Source: Camellia lanceoleosa (lineage: Eukaryota; Streptophyta; Magnoliopsida; Ericales; Theaceae). From it: 64,000 nt of DNA. Location of the stretch: the NCBI GenBank assembly GCA_025200525.1, contig CM045762.1:191481154-191545153 (forward strand). The letters are read 5' to 3'. The first letter of the stretch is position 1. Each line of letters begins with the position of its first letter. Below the pieces are notes generated by a model. That model searched no databases. It worked only from the letters and a program-made list of their open reading frames with translations, and had not been told where the DNA came from. Shown here piece by piece: positions 55,383-64,000 of this stretch. A program made the position numbers and the translations under genes.

Positions 55383-58300
55383 TGTGGACGCGCCCTGAGG
55401 GCCTATGCTACCACAGTTCGGACTCGATTTGTGTCGGTTCTTAATCTGACCTCACAATGTGCAATGTGAGATTGATAAATCACCAAAGAGTCCAAATCCG
55501 GCAAATCGTTTTGGAAAACAGATTTTTTTGAAAGAAGTGCCAAACATGGACTGCTTTGCTAGTTACAGAGTCGCTACCTAAATATTTTTTATGGGGAAAT
55601 TTAGGAAACCCTGACTCGTTTGCCTAAGGCCACGTGTCCGTCATCACCAAAGTTGCCTCGGCTCGGGAACTTAGGTACGATTGGGGAAGGTCAGCTATGA
55701 GCATCCCCTCTCGCCCGATCCGAAGATCGGCCTCTACTAACCATGATATCTAGTTTTGAAAACGTTATGTGTTCTTATTCCAGTTATTAGCCTAATCTTA
55801 CTATGTGATGCGCACAACACAAAAGTATAGACTAGATTGCCTAATTCAGAACAAAGCATCGCATATCCGTTTGTTTGAAAAATGGTAAAAATTGTGCTAC
55901 TCGCGAGTAGGCTAAAAACATGGATTTCAATGAGTTGTTCCAACTCAAACAATCCTACCTTCACCCACAGGCATTCAGGCAGTTTATATTACATAAGCAT
56001 ATAGCCACATGGTAAGCATGTTGTCATGTTAACATTCACACTCATGCGAGATGCTAAAGCATAAAAAGCTTACCGAGGACTCCGAGCCAAAACAAAGAAC
56101 TTGTTAGCAATCAATGTATGATCCAAGTCCATGTTAAGTGGCTAATGCATCGCATACAAAATGCAACTAGAATAGGCTCGGCTAATCCTAGGATGACATG
56201 TGGAATGCAACAAGTAACACGTATTCAAGTTAGATTTGAAATACTGTGCGCTTAGCATGATGCGCCGAGCCCGGTGCATGTAATACAAATGAATGGATGC
56301 ACGCATGCATAGCATAAGGTATGCTAAATTAAATATGTCCTAATACTAACCATCAAAAGCAGGTAAGTAAAAGGGAGAAAGAAGTGGGGGTTGGAAGACA
56401 TGCACACACGCACCCACACTTATTACACAGTTATGCTCTCTCTCGGAGAGACCGAATGAATAATACGAATTAATTAACCTACAAGCTAATTAATTAATTA
56501 CAGACCAATTAACTAGTTAAGCAAATTAACTAAGCTAATTAAGCAGTAAATAGCCTCGGGAAGAGGGTCCAGTGCATGCATGCTCGGCTTTGCTCGGAAA
56601 TCCACCACCATGCACAAGCTGCCTCTGTTTTCACTGTTTTCCTTCTCTGAAGACTGCACAAGTCCCAAGGCACACTCTCTAAACATTTTGGGATGCCACC
56701 GGTCATGAGGAATTGTCACCGGCCATAGGGAAGTGGTCATCGACCACAAATGAAGCCATCGGCCAGAAATGGATAGCCGGCCGGCATTGGAGATGGCCGA
56801 CCGGCCATATCTTCCTGCAGGAACCTGTTTTGACAGCAACAGAGGACAAAACATGGCATGGCAATGCATTTCAAGCAAATGTGTGCACCACCCACACCCC
56901 TTATCATGTTTATGACTCAAAGGGGTATGGTACTCAATTCTCGGACCACCAATCGCGCATTTCAATGCGTGATGGCCTAAGAAACCAAGTTGTACGTTTT
57001 GATTTCAAATGTAATGCAAACCAAACAAACAAATGGCCCAACCTCTATCATGGTGATTCAAGGGGCAAGGCATGCATGCTCAATGCAATGCAACCTAGGC
57101 ATGTGAGCTAAGTATGCAACATGGGCATGCAAACAAACAATGTATGCTAGGCACACAACCTAGGCAAACATGCGAGACACATAACATGTTAAGCAACCAA
57201 GACAAAAGGAAAAATGCATGCCAAATGCAATGTGATTCAAGCATGCAACACATGCGATAGGCCAAGTATGCAACAACACACAAGGCGAGCATGCAACGAT
57301 GCCAAACCAACTAAACAAGACAAGCCAAGCATGCAACAATGTCCAAGACTCAAGACTCACCAAAGAGGTATTGAACTACCCTTAACAAAACCAAACAAGA
57401 CATGATTTGAACAACCAAAATAAGAGTTTTAGCATGTTAAAATGAGCCCCAAAACCCATCTAGATGGCATCTAAATGGCTTAAATCTAAAAGCATGCACA
57501 ATGACCAAACATGGAGCATAAGACACCAACCTTTTAAGGCATCAAAGGAGCATCAAATGCAAGCATACAAGCATGCCAAATGGATTGAAATGGCATGATA
57601 AGTGGTGCCAAACCACTGAAATAGCTCAAGCAAAGCATGCTCAACACTCACACACTTAAGGCTAACAAACCAAAATGCAAGGTGGCTATACAAAGCATGT
57701 CAAGCATGGCCAAAGCAATTAAAAACAAAGCTAAAGCATACTAAAACATGCATAAAAGCTTCACAAATCTTGGCCAAAATCATGCTAGAACAAGGCTCAA
57801 AGCACAAAGCATGTTAAGGCAATTTCATGGCAAGGCATGCATGGTGTGTCTAAACCAATTAAAAACAGTGCTATATCATGGCAAAATAAGCACAAAAACC
57901 AGCTAAGACATGGCCAACATGAACCTAACTATGATGCTCACACATGAGGCTAAAATGGCACATATTGAAGGCAACAAGGAGAGGGGATGGCCCTCTCCTT
58001 CTTAGGACCTTAAAGCACCATCCCCACCACTGAAATCCCTCTGAATTTCAGTCGTGAGGAGGCCCAAACAAAGTGGTCCCGGAGCTCACCAAAATAGCAC
58101 AAAAATAGGGCCAAACAAGGCCTAAGAGAGGTCAAACAACCCCAAACAACAAAGCAACCTTAAACAGCTATTTAAAGTACTCAAAAATAAGACTTTTATT
58201 AGTTATATACAAAGTCTAAAAACAGATGCAAGGTAGGCAAAAATCTTATGCAAAAAGGGGGTATTTAAAGGTATCACAGCTGGCACAAAATATCTGCCAA

Positions 58301-58662
58301 AAGCAGATGCACAGTGGTCGGCCAGCCAAAAATGCCAAATTGACTAAATAAATGGTTGGCAGACCATAAAGAGTGTCGGCCGGCCAAACATTTGGCCGAT
58401 GGCAACAAAACAATGGCCAGTGGCCTCAAGCCATGGCCGGTGAGGTGTGGGGATGGCCAACAAGCCATTCCCTGTCCTCCAAAGCAAAAACACAAGTGTT
58501 TGGTGCAAAACCAAACACAAAACAGTCGAGTCGAGAGGTCTTGAGGCAGGGCGCGTGGCCAAGACCTCCGAGAACTCAGGACGAACACGAACAAGGATGA
58601 TCACCGAGTGTTCAAACGGTGACGTCCAAGTATTGAGGACGGTCAAAAATGGGGTGTCTACA
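55383..58662 (-). mobile_element. Tat-family solo LTR nested in the CACTA element, target duplication CTCAC
   Basis: On the plus strand it starts TGTGGACGCGCCC and ends ATGGGGTGTCTACA, the reverse of the family start TGTAGACACCCC. CTCAC lies on both sides (55378-55382 and 58663-58667). It is a diverged relative of the LTRs at 14194 and 20533 and shares landmarks: the TTAATTAATT tract, the CCGGCCGGC words at 56770-56800 and 58375-58390, and the CTCCTTC/AAATCCCTC block at 57985-58050. At 3.3 kb with no internal region, it is a solo LTR. Confidence 0.9.
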
Positions 58663-58667
58663 CTCAC

Positions 58668-59180
58668 CAAATGATATCAAAATATTTAGACTCATTGGTG
58701 ACGAAATATATTCCTCACTAATAATTTTATAATTTGTGACAAATTGTTTCCTCACCAAAAGTCTCAAAATTTTAGCACCATCCGAACAAATTTAGACGAA
58801 TTTTTTTTATGATGAAACTTAATTTTTTCTCACCTAAAAAAAAGTATTTATTGACGAAAATAAATTTCCTCACCTTCTACTTTTATTTTCTTTTTTTTTA
58901 TATGTGACAATTCATAATTTGTCACAAATTAATCTTATTTAGCGACGAAAATTAGGAGGACAAGGGGTGCTAAACAAAGAGAGCTAACTTGTGTTTTGTT
59001 TTGAGAGAGAGGGAGAGAGAGAGAGAGAGAGAGAGAGATAAGAGGAAAACTAATAAAAACAAAAAAGGGGGAAAAATTAGTAGTCTATTTTTTTTTCATT
59101 ACAGCCCAATATGTCAAAATTCTCTCTCCAAAATTAGTGACAAAATAATTCCTCACCAAAAAGACTCAAAATATTAAAAA
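58668..59180. repeat. CACTA interior repeat B and GTGACAAA/CTCACCAAA-rich stretch
   Basis: Several units of the form GTGACnAAAT...TTCCTCACCAAAA occur between 58690 and 59160, a different word set from the TTTGGTCGCC repeats of the CACTA ends. 59037-59180 copies 55200-55350. A (GA)n run lies at 59001-59038. This may be the subterminal part of another DNA element, but I find no termini. Confidence 0.5.
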
Positions 59181-59466
59181 TTTCAATTCCCGATCGTCAA
59201 CTGATGTACCGGAGAAAGATGAAAGAGATGGAGAGAAAGAGGGGGTAGGATATCGACTATGAGAGACCGATCGACAACGAGAAGAGAGAAAGTGAAGGGG
59301 ATCGGCGATGAGAAGAGACCCCTGCTGATAGTCTCTTTTTCATCGAAGAGAATAATAGAGAGATAGAGAGACTCACCGTCGTTGATGAGAGAGAGTGAGG
59401 GGGTCGGTGATGAGAAGCTTCTAGATCGGGAGAGCACAAATAAAGGAGAGATGAGAGAATGAAAAG

Positions 59467-59508
<42 letters not shown>

Positions 59509-59710
59509 CCAAGTGGTCTGATGATCCCAAAAAAAATAATTTTTAAGTAATTATTTTTTTCAAACAATAATCTCAAGTGACTTTTATTTTTTTAATGGAG
59601 TGAATTATATATATATTTTTAAATTTAAAATTTTTGTTTAGTTAGGTATAATATAAATATTTATTTCTTTTTATAAAAAAAATTTCAAACTCAAAAAAAA
59701 AAAAAAAAAA
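59181..59710. other. AG-rich and AT-rich CACTA interior
   Basis: Purine-rich simple sequence with a (GA)n run at 59469-59502; spurious serine/leucine-rich frames on the minus strand. No gene supported. Confidence 0.55.
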
Positions 59711-59714
59711 CCAG

Positions 59715-60370
59715 TGACGTCGTTTAACAATCGGCGACCAAATTTTTTTTGTCGCAAAAAAATTTCAATTCCCTCCCCCACATTTCAAATTTCCCTTCCA
59801 AACTTTTGGCGACCAAAAGACCATATTAGTCGCAGAAAAGGTACCTTCGCCGACAAACTTTTTTATTCTCCAAATCTCAATCAACGGCGACTATAATATT
59901 AGTCGCTAAAAGTACTAATTTGACGACTAAATTTTTTTTGGTTGCTGAAAATAAGTTTGGTCGCCAAAGAAAAAAATAATTTTTTATTTTCCATTTGGCG
60001 ACTAAATTGTTTTAGTAGCCAAAACTCAACATACGACAACTAAAATATTTTTGGTCAAGGAAAATAAGTTTTTGGCAACTAAAATTTTGGTCACCAATTC
60101 CACAACCAACTCATTTTTTATCTTCCGCAACCAACTTATTTTTTGGTCACCAAAATGTGACCTTCCGCGACCAAATTTGTAGTTGGTCGCCAAAAGCATA
60201 CCACTTTCTGCAGCCAACTTATTTTTTGGTCGCCAAAATATGACCTTCTGCGACCAACTCATATTTTGTTGCCAAAAATAATGATCATTCGCAACTAATT
60301 AATATTTGGTCGTCAAAACGTAACTTTTAGCTACCAATTTTTATATTGATCGCGGAAAGTGGTCGCTAAA
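59715..60370 (-). repeat. Right subterminal repeat array of the CACTA element
   Basis: Many copies of GCGACCAAnnTnTTTTTGGTCGCCAAAA-like units over about 650 bases, mirror to 50260-50745. Frames at 59714-59896 and 60026-60262 are repeat artefacts. Confidence 0.85.
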
Positions 60371-60389
60371 AGTGCAGATTCTTGTAGTG

Positions 60390-60414
60390 TCAATTGTGTT
60401 TTCACTAATTCAAC
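60390..60414 (-). pseudogene. Displaced 5' piece of the U-box exon
   Basis: On the minus strand a splice acceptor (CTTTATAG) is followed by codons for VELVKTQL. Skipping the CACTA element and one TCA target copy, the frame continues into RRATERYSGPLSS at 50235 and below. The CACTA therefore inserted inside a coding exon. Confidence 0.65.
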
Positions 60415-61305
60415 CTATAAAGAGAAAATCAAAAAAACTTCACAAAATTCACAAAAATGGTCCACTTTTTTGCATAAATTATTAAAACTTCGCAGCTTAT
60501 ATATTTATTTTAGTTTGGCCTACTGGAAAGTCGTAACAATAGTTACATTTGAACTCATCAAACTAAGGGTAACAAACTTCACAACAAGTGAAGGTTGGAC
60601 AAACTTCACAACAATAGTAACAAACTCATCAAACTTCACAACAATAGTTACATTTGAACTCTTTATATTTGTCTTGTTTATTCATCTTCTATTTGTGACC
60701 ATGAATTGATTAAGGAAAATTCTCTATTAGTAATATCCAGTAGTTGAACTCATCAAACTAAGGGTAACAAATATCATGTATTTCACAAAAAGTTTTTGTT
60801 AACCAAGCACATAAACCAGAGAAAGCATTACACTTGAGAAAGTTTTTGTCAAGGAAATATTTTCTGCCATGGATGTAAGGTCGGCACTACACCAAAGAAA
60901 GCATTTAAACTGCGAGGTCAGCACTACAACAAATCAGTCAAATACTAATTATGAATTTCCATTTTCTCCAAAAACCCAATCTCCAAAAACCCAAAGTTTT
61001 TGTTAACATTTAAACTGATTGGGCCAATCTTTAAATATATATATATATAATTAAAAAAAAAACCAAAAAACTAAACCAAAAGTGATTTTGATTTTAACAC
61101 TACAACAAACAAGTGAACAAGAATTGAGCAAATATTTAACAAGAACACTGAAAATTGAGCAGAAGATTATGCAAATCGGAGAAGAAGAAGAAAGCGAAGA
61201 GAGGAATGGAGTGTGATCTGGTCTCTGTCTGTAAACCCTAACTCGATGTGTGTATACATATATATATATATATATATATCACAAACAAAATGCATGAACT
61301 CTTAC
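60415..61305. other. Intron-like AT-rich sequence upstream of the U-box remnant
   Basis: Non-coding on inspection, with a (TA)n run at 61258-61279. If the U-box gene was captured with its upstream part, this would be intron. An ACAACAATAGTAACAAACT-type short repeat occurs at 60590-60660. Confidence 0.45.
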
Positions 61306-61440
61306 CTTTTTGGTGCAGATCAACAGAAACAAGGATGGAACGAGTTCGATCGGCTGATGTTGGAGATGTGGAGGAGTTCTGCTGTGGAGGATCGTCTTCA
61401 GTGTCGCCAAGAGAGGAAATGAGGAGTGTGAGGAGAGGAG
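61306..61440 (-). pseudogene. Possible first exon of the captured U-box gene
   Basis: On the minus strand a GC-richer open stretch encodes DTEDDPPQQNSSTSPTSADR and a few more residues and ends in a good donor (AAAAAG/GTAAGAG at 61306/61305). Its position upstream of the U-box remnant and its composition suggest a 5' exon of the same gene. The sequence alone does not identify the family. Confidence 0.4.
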
Positions 61441-61489
61441 CGGGCTAGGGCAACAAGAGGATTTATATAGTGGTAACTCTGTAATTGTT

Positions 61490-61711
61490 GAAGTTTTGGA
61501 GGGGCATTTTAGTCATTTCATCACCCCTGAACCAGCTGCACGCTTAAACTATAAGTCATAAGCATGTCTCGAGCAACTTCTACATTTGAGCTGAAAATAG
61601 CTTTTTTAAAGCTATAATTTGATCATTTAAGTTGTACCAAACACAACATAATAGCTTAAATTAAGTCAAAAGCTGAAATAAGCTGCTTTTAAGTTTTACC
61701 AAACAGGGCCA
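61490..61711. mobile_element. Right terminus CCAAACAGGGCC of a DNA element
   Basis: Ends ...TAAGTTTTACCAAACAGGGCC. Inverted, this reads GGCCCTGTTTGGTA and, like the left end at 48421, carries internal ATAAGCTG, GTTTGGTAC and AAAATGCCCC landmarks in the same order. AAG follows it (61712-61714), and AAG also precedes GGCCCC at the left end. This supports, but does not prove, a single element. Confidence 0.5.
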
Positions 61712-62300
61712 AGGTATGAGCTACAAGCAAGAGGATTGAATTTTAGAGCTAAGGTACACGGTAGAAAGGTGTGAGGCACCCATCCTGTCCAAACATTAGG
61801 TTGGTCTCTACTCTATTTTATTTGGTTCAATTAGTTAAATTTGTTAAACCTTTTAATAATGCATGATGACATATGTAAACAAGTAAACAAAATAAATAGA
61901 ACATGCAATAGAATGAGAACAGATGCTCATTTGGATAGGAATCACACCAAAACTTTTGAACTGTAAATTCACCTCTAAGCAATAAACCCAATGGCTTGGG
62001 CCCAACCCCCAAGTGTTAACCCTAGGTTTTAACTAACAAATGTGAATTTACTTAATTGATGAAAAATGACAATTTCCATGATTTTTAAAAATAAGTCAAA
62101 TGATTTTGAAAAGAGAAATCTCCATATTCATCAAAATTAAGGATCATGGGCAATGGTAGTAGTGATGAACATACATTCTCAAGACTATCCAACTGTTCGC
62201 AAAATATTGCCCTCAGTCCACTTATCTTGTGAACATACATCTAAACTTTTATGAAGATGAAGATGGTCGGTGGTAGTAGTGATGAGCAATTGATAGTGGC
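61712..62300. other. AT-rich flank
   Basis: No gene recognised. Confidence 0.5.
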
Positions 62301-62329
62301 CGGAGGGGGTGAAAAAGAGAAAGAAATCA

Positions 62330-62565
62330 AATTTATTTTTCAAACAAACGAAGCAAACTTTTGTGTTCAATTAAAGAAATTAGTAGTTTTTTAAATTGTT
62401 TATGATTCTTTAAAAACAAAAATAGTCAATTAACGAGTATTTGTTTCAAATTTTGTGTTCACATATAAAATAACTGAAAATTGCAAAAAAATCTAGTTAG
62501 GTGTCTATTTTAGTTTTCAAGGAATTGTACACAAAATTTATTAAATTTTAGTAATTAATTAAAAC
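62330..62565. repeat. Foldback-like inverted repeat unit 1
   Basis: Left arm about 62335-62400 (TTTTTCAAACAAACGAAGCAAACTTT...) and right arm about 62495-62565 (GGTGTCTATTTTAGTTTTC...AATTGTACACAAAATTTATTA). They resemble the corresponding arms of unit 2, but the mutual complementarity is degraded. Confidence 0.4.
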
Positions 62566-62940
62566 TATGTTATTCTAATCCTTGATTGACCTTCGGCATG
62601 TGAACAACCCATTCTCCATCAACCTACAAGCTTCTACTTCAAAGAACAACTCCACCCCGACCCCCACAATTTCACAAAACTTCGACACTTAACTGCCTTT
62701 ACCAATTAATCTTCTCAATAAGAACGTATTCCTTATCCTCAACAAAGCTTTCTATTTCTTATTCAGTCATAGCACCTTAAATCCATAGAGACAGTCACTA
62801 ATCCACTGATAAACCTTAACCTCTTAACAATAATCATCTTCTTTGGGTTACCATTTGCATCGCCGTTGAAGGTGAAGATGGCCGATGGTGCTAATGAGCT
62901 GTGGGTGGTGGCCAAATAGGGCAGGAGAGAGAGAAAGGAG
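62566..62940. other. Spacer between foldback units
   Basis: No gene. 62860-62940 (GGTGAAGATGGCCGATGGTG...) is a diverged copy of 62245-62330 (GATGAAGATGGTCGGTGGTA...). Confidence 0.5.
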
Positions 62941-63625
62941 TAAAATTTCATTTTCTAAACAAATGAAACCAACTTTTCTATTTAATTACAACAATTTAGT
63001 AAATTTTGTAAACTGTTTACAATTCTTTGGTTTGAAGGTGAAAATAGACACCTTATAAGCTTTGAGCAATGCTACGCTTCAGGAAAAAAAATCAGGAAAA
63101 GTTTCAGGAAATGGAGGAGGAGGAGGAGGAGGGGAGGAGGAGGAGGAGGAGGAACTGGAGGGGGCCATCAAAATGGGCGGAGGCGGAGGCGGGGCTGGGC
63201 AGAGGCGGGCTGGAGTAGACGATCGAGGCTGAGGCGACGGCGACGGCGCCGAGTTCCTCCTCCTCCTCCTCCTCCTCCCCTCCCCTCCCCCTTCTCCTCC
63301 TCCTCCTCCATTTTCCCATTTTCCTGAAGGTTTTCCTGTTTTTTTTTTTTCCTGAAGCCTAGTCTTTTTGATAAGCTTTTGTTTACAATTTAATTATTAT
63401 TATTATTATTTTTGTGTAAAAATACACATTACCCGAGCCTGTTCAATAATGTTTAATTTTATAATTATGTGTTTAAGTCAATAAATAAATAAAGAAAATT
63501 GAAAAATAAGCTTTTTCGGTGTGTATTTTCCTTTCTAAAGAATTGCAACCCATGTACAAAATTTATCAAAATCCAATAATTAAAAAAGGAAGTTGGTTTC
63601 ACTTGTCTAGAAAATAAGCCACAAA
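62941..63625. repeat. Foldback-like inverted repeat unit 2 (MITE-like)
   Basis: Left arm 62941-63060 and right arm about 63490-63625 are imperfect inverted copies of each other. TTTTCTAAACAAATGAAACCAACTT on the left pairs with the complement of AAGTTGGTTTCACTTGTCTAGAAAA on the right, and GAAAATAGACACC pairs with GGTGTGTATTTTC. The centre is occupied by a second, smaller foldback element (63076-63358). Confidence 0.65.
63076..63358. mobile_element. Small GGA/TCC-rich foldback element nested in unit 2
   Basis: Begins GCTTCAGGAAAAAAAATCAG and ends with the inverse CTG(T)nCCTGAAGC. Further in, TTTCAGGAAATGGAGGAGG pairs with CCTCCTCCATTTTCCCATTTTCCTGAA. The 280-base unit has arms of about 55 bases plus long GGA and TCC runs and a GC-rich core containing CGACGGCGACGGCGCC. 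CTA occurs at both outer edges, a possible 3-base target duplication. Frames inside are low-complexity artefacts. Confidence 0.65.
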
Positions 63626-64000
63626 AGTAGCATGTACGTCATTTTGTCAAACATTAACTACAACAGAATGGAATTGAGATTGAGAATGTATAGTTCAGAA
63701 GAAGAGGGAGAAGATAGCAAAGAAAGCAACTGGGAATTAAGACGGAAAAATAAAACTCAAATTTTAAAAGACATAATTGTTGTGAACACTTCTATACCTC
63801 AAGCAAAACTTGGTATCACTTTTCGTATTGACATTAACTCTTAAAACTATTGTATGCCAACCACTACTAGCTCCCACATTCGGCTACCCACACCTCCAAT
63901 CACCATCGTCGGTGAGCTCTTTAGGCCACAAACACTTGCTATTGACAGAAATAACCTTTGATCATCACCACTTGGTAGAAACAACCTACGAATGCCAGCT
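63626..64000. other. AT-rich end of window
   Basis: The short frame 63632-63844 has no recognisable similarity and no promoter or splice context. I do not call it a gene. Confidence 0.5.

Larger units (their letters stand above)
50236..60389. mobile_element. Non-autonomous CACTA (EnSpm) transposon, target duplication TCA
   Basis: Starts CACTACAAGAA and ends TTCTTGTAGTG, perfect inverted termini of the CACTA class, with TCA on both outer sides (50233-50235 and 60390-60392). Both ends carry dense TTTGGTCGCCA/GCGACCAAA subterminal repeats in opposite orientation, the usual transposase-binding architecture. There is no recognisable TNPD or TNPA coding sequence. The interior instead holds fragments of unrelated host genes and a nested solo LTR. 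Excluding the LTR and its extra target copy, the element is about 6.9 kb. Confidence 0.92.

Noticed and set aside
63104..63319. Glu/Arg- and Ser-rich 71-residue frame
   Set aside because: Product of GGA/TCC runs in the small foldback element.
63632..63844. 70-residue frame as a small gene
   Set aside because: No similarity, no splice or promoter context, and AT-rich surroundings full of foldback units.

Overview
This window is plant (angiosperm) nuclear DNA. It is AT-rich and intron-bearing, and is built almost entirely of nested transposable elements. I see no intact host gene, no tRNA or rRNA gene and no CRISPR array. The families present are typical of plant repeat blocks: Tat-lineage and Tekay-type Ty3/gypsy elements, Ty1/copia, PIF/Harbinger, CACTA and foldback/MITE elements.

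Layout. (1) 1-17993: most of one giant (about 20 kb) Tat/Ogre-type LTR retrotransposon whose 5' LTR begins before the window. It has a damaged gag and no pol. It carries a multi-exon plant mobile domain (PMD) gene on the opposite strand, then a 3' region made of tandem repeats and iterated three-hairpin modules, then a 3' LTR of 3.8 kb. (2) 17994-20532: remnant of a PIF/Harbinger-type element with a frameshifted Myb/SANT-like ORF. (3) 20533-27501: a same-family Tat LTR locus with a perfect 5-bp target duplication (ATGCC), consisting of two truncated LTRs joined head to tail. (4) 27866-37800: a complete Tekay-like Ty3/gypsy chromovirus with two LTRs, target duplication GAGGG, and a polyprotein broken by stops and a frameshift. 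(5) 38967-48275: a complete Ty1/copia element on the minus strand (target duplication TCATA), with a Tekay-type solo LTR (44738-47133, target duplication AGAAA) inside its leader. (6) 48421-61711: possible terminal repeats enclosing pieces of a U-box E3 ligase gene. That gene is split by a 10.15-kb CACTA transposon (50236-60389, target duplication TCA). The CACTA carries exon fragments of two recognisable host genes (a DExH-box RNA helicase and an AKAP17A/XE7-like protein) and is itself interrupted by a Tat solo LTR (55383-58662, target duplication CTCAC). (7) 61712-64000: AT-rich sequence with diverged inverted-repeat (foldback) units, one hosting a small GGA/TCC-rich foldback element.

Nothing here works together as a cellular pathway. 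The window records repeated insertion, LTR-LTR recombination, gene-fragment capture and mutational decay. Most nonsense mutations I could assign are C-to-T or G-to-A transitions (CAG to TAG, CGA to TGA, TGG to TAG), as expected of long-methylated, silenced DNA. The observations most worth following are the antisense intron-containing PMD gene in a pol-less Tat element, the covarying three-hairpin module in its 3' region, the TA...CA termini of the Tekay family, and the multi-gene cargo of the CACTA element.
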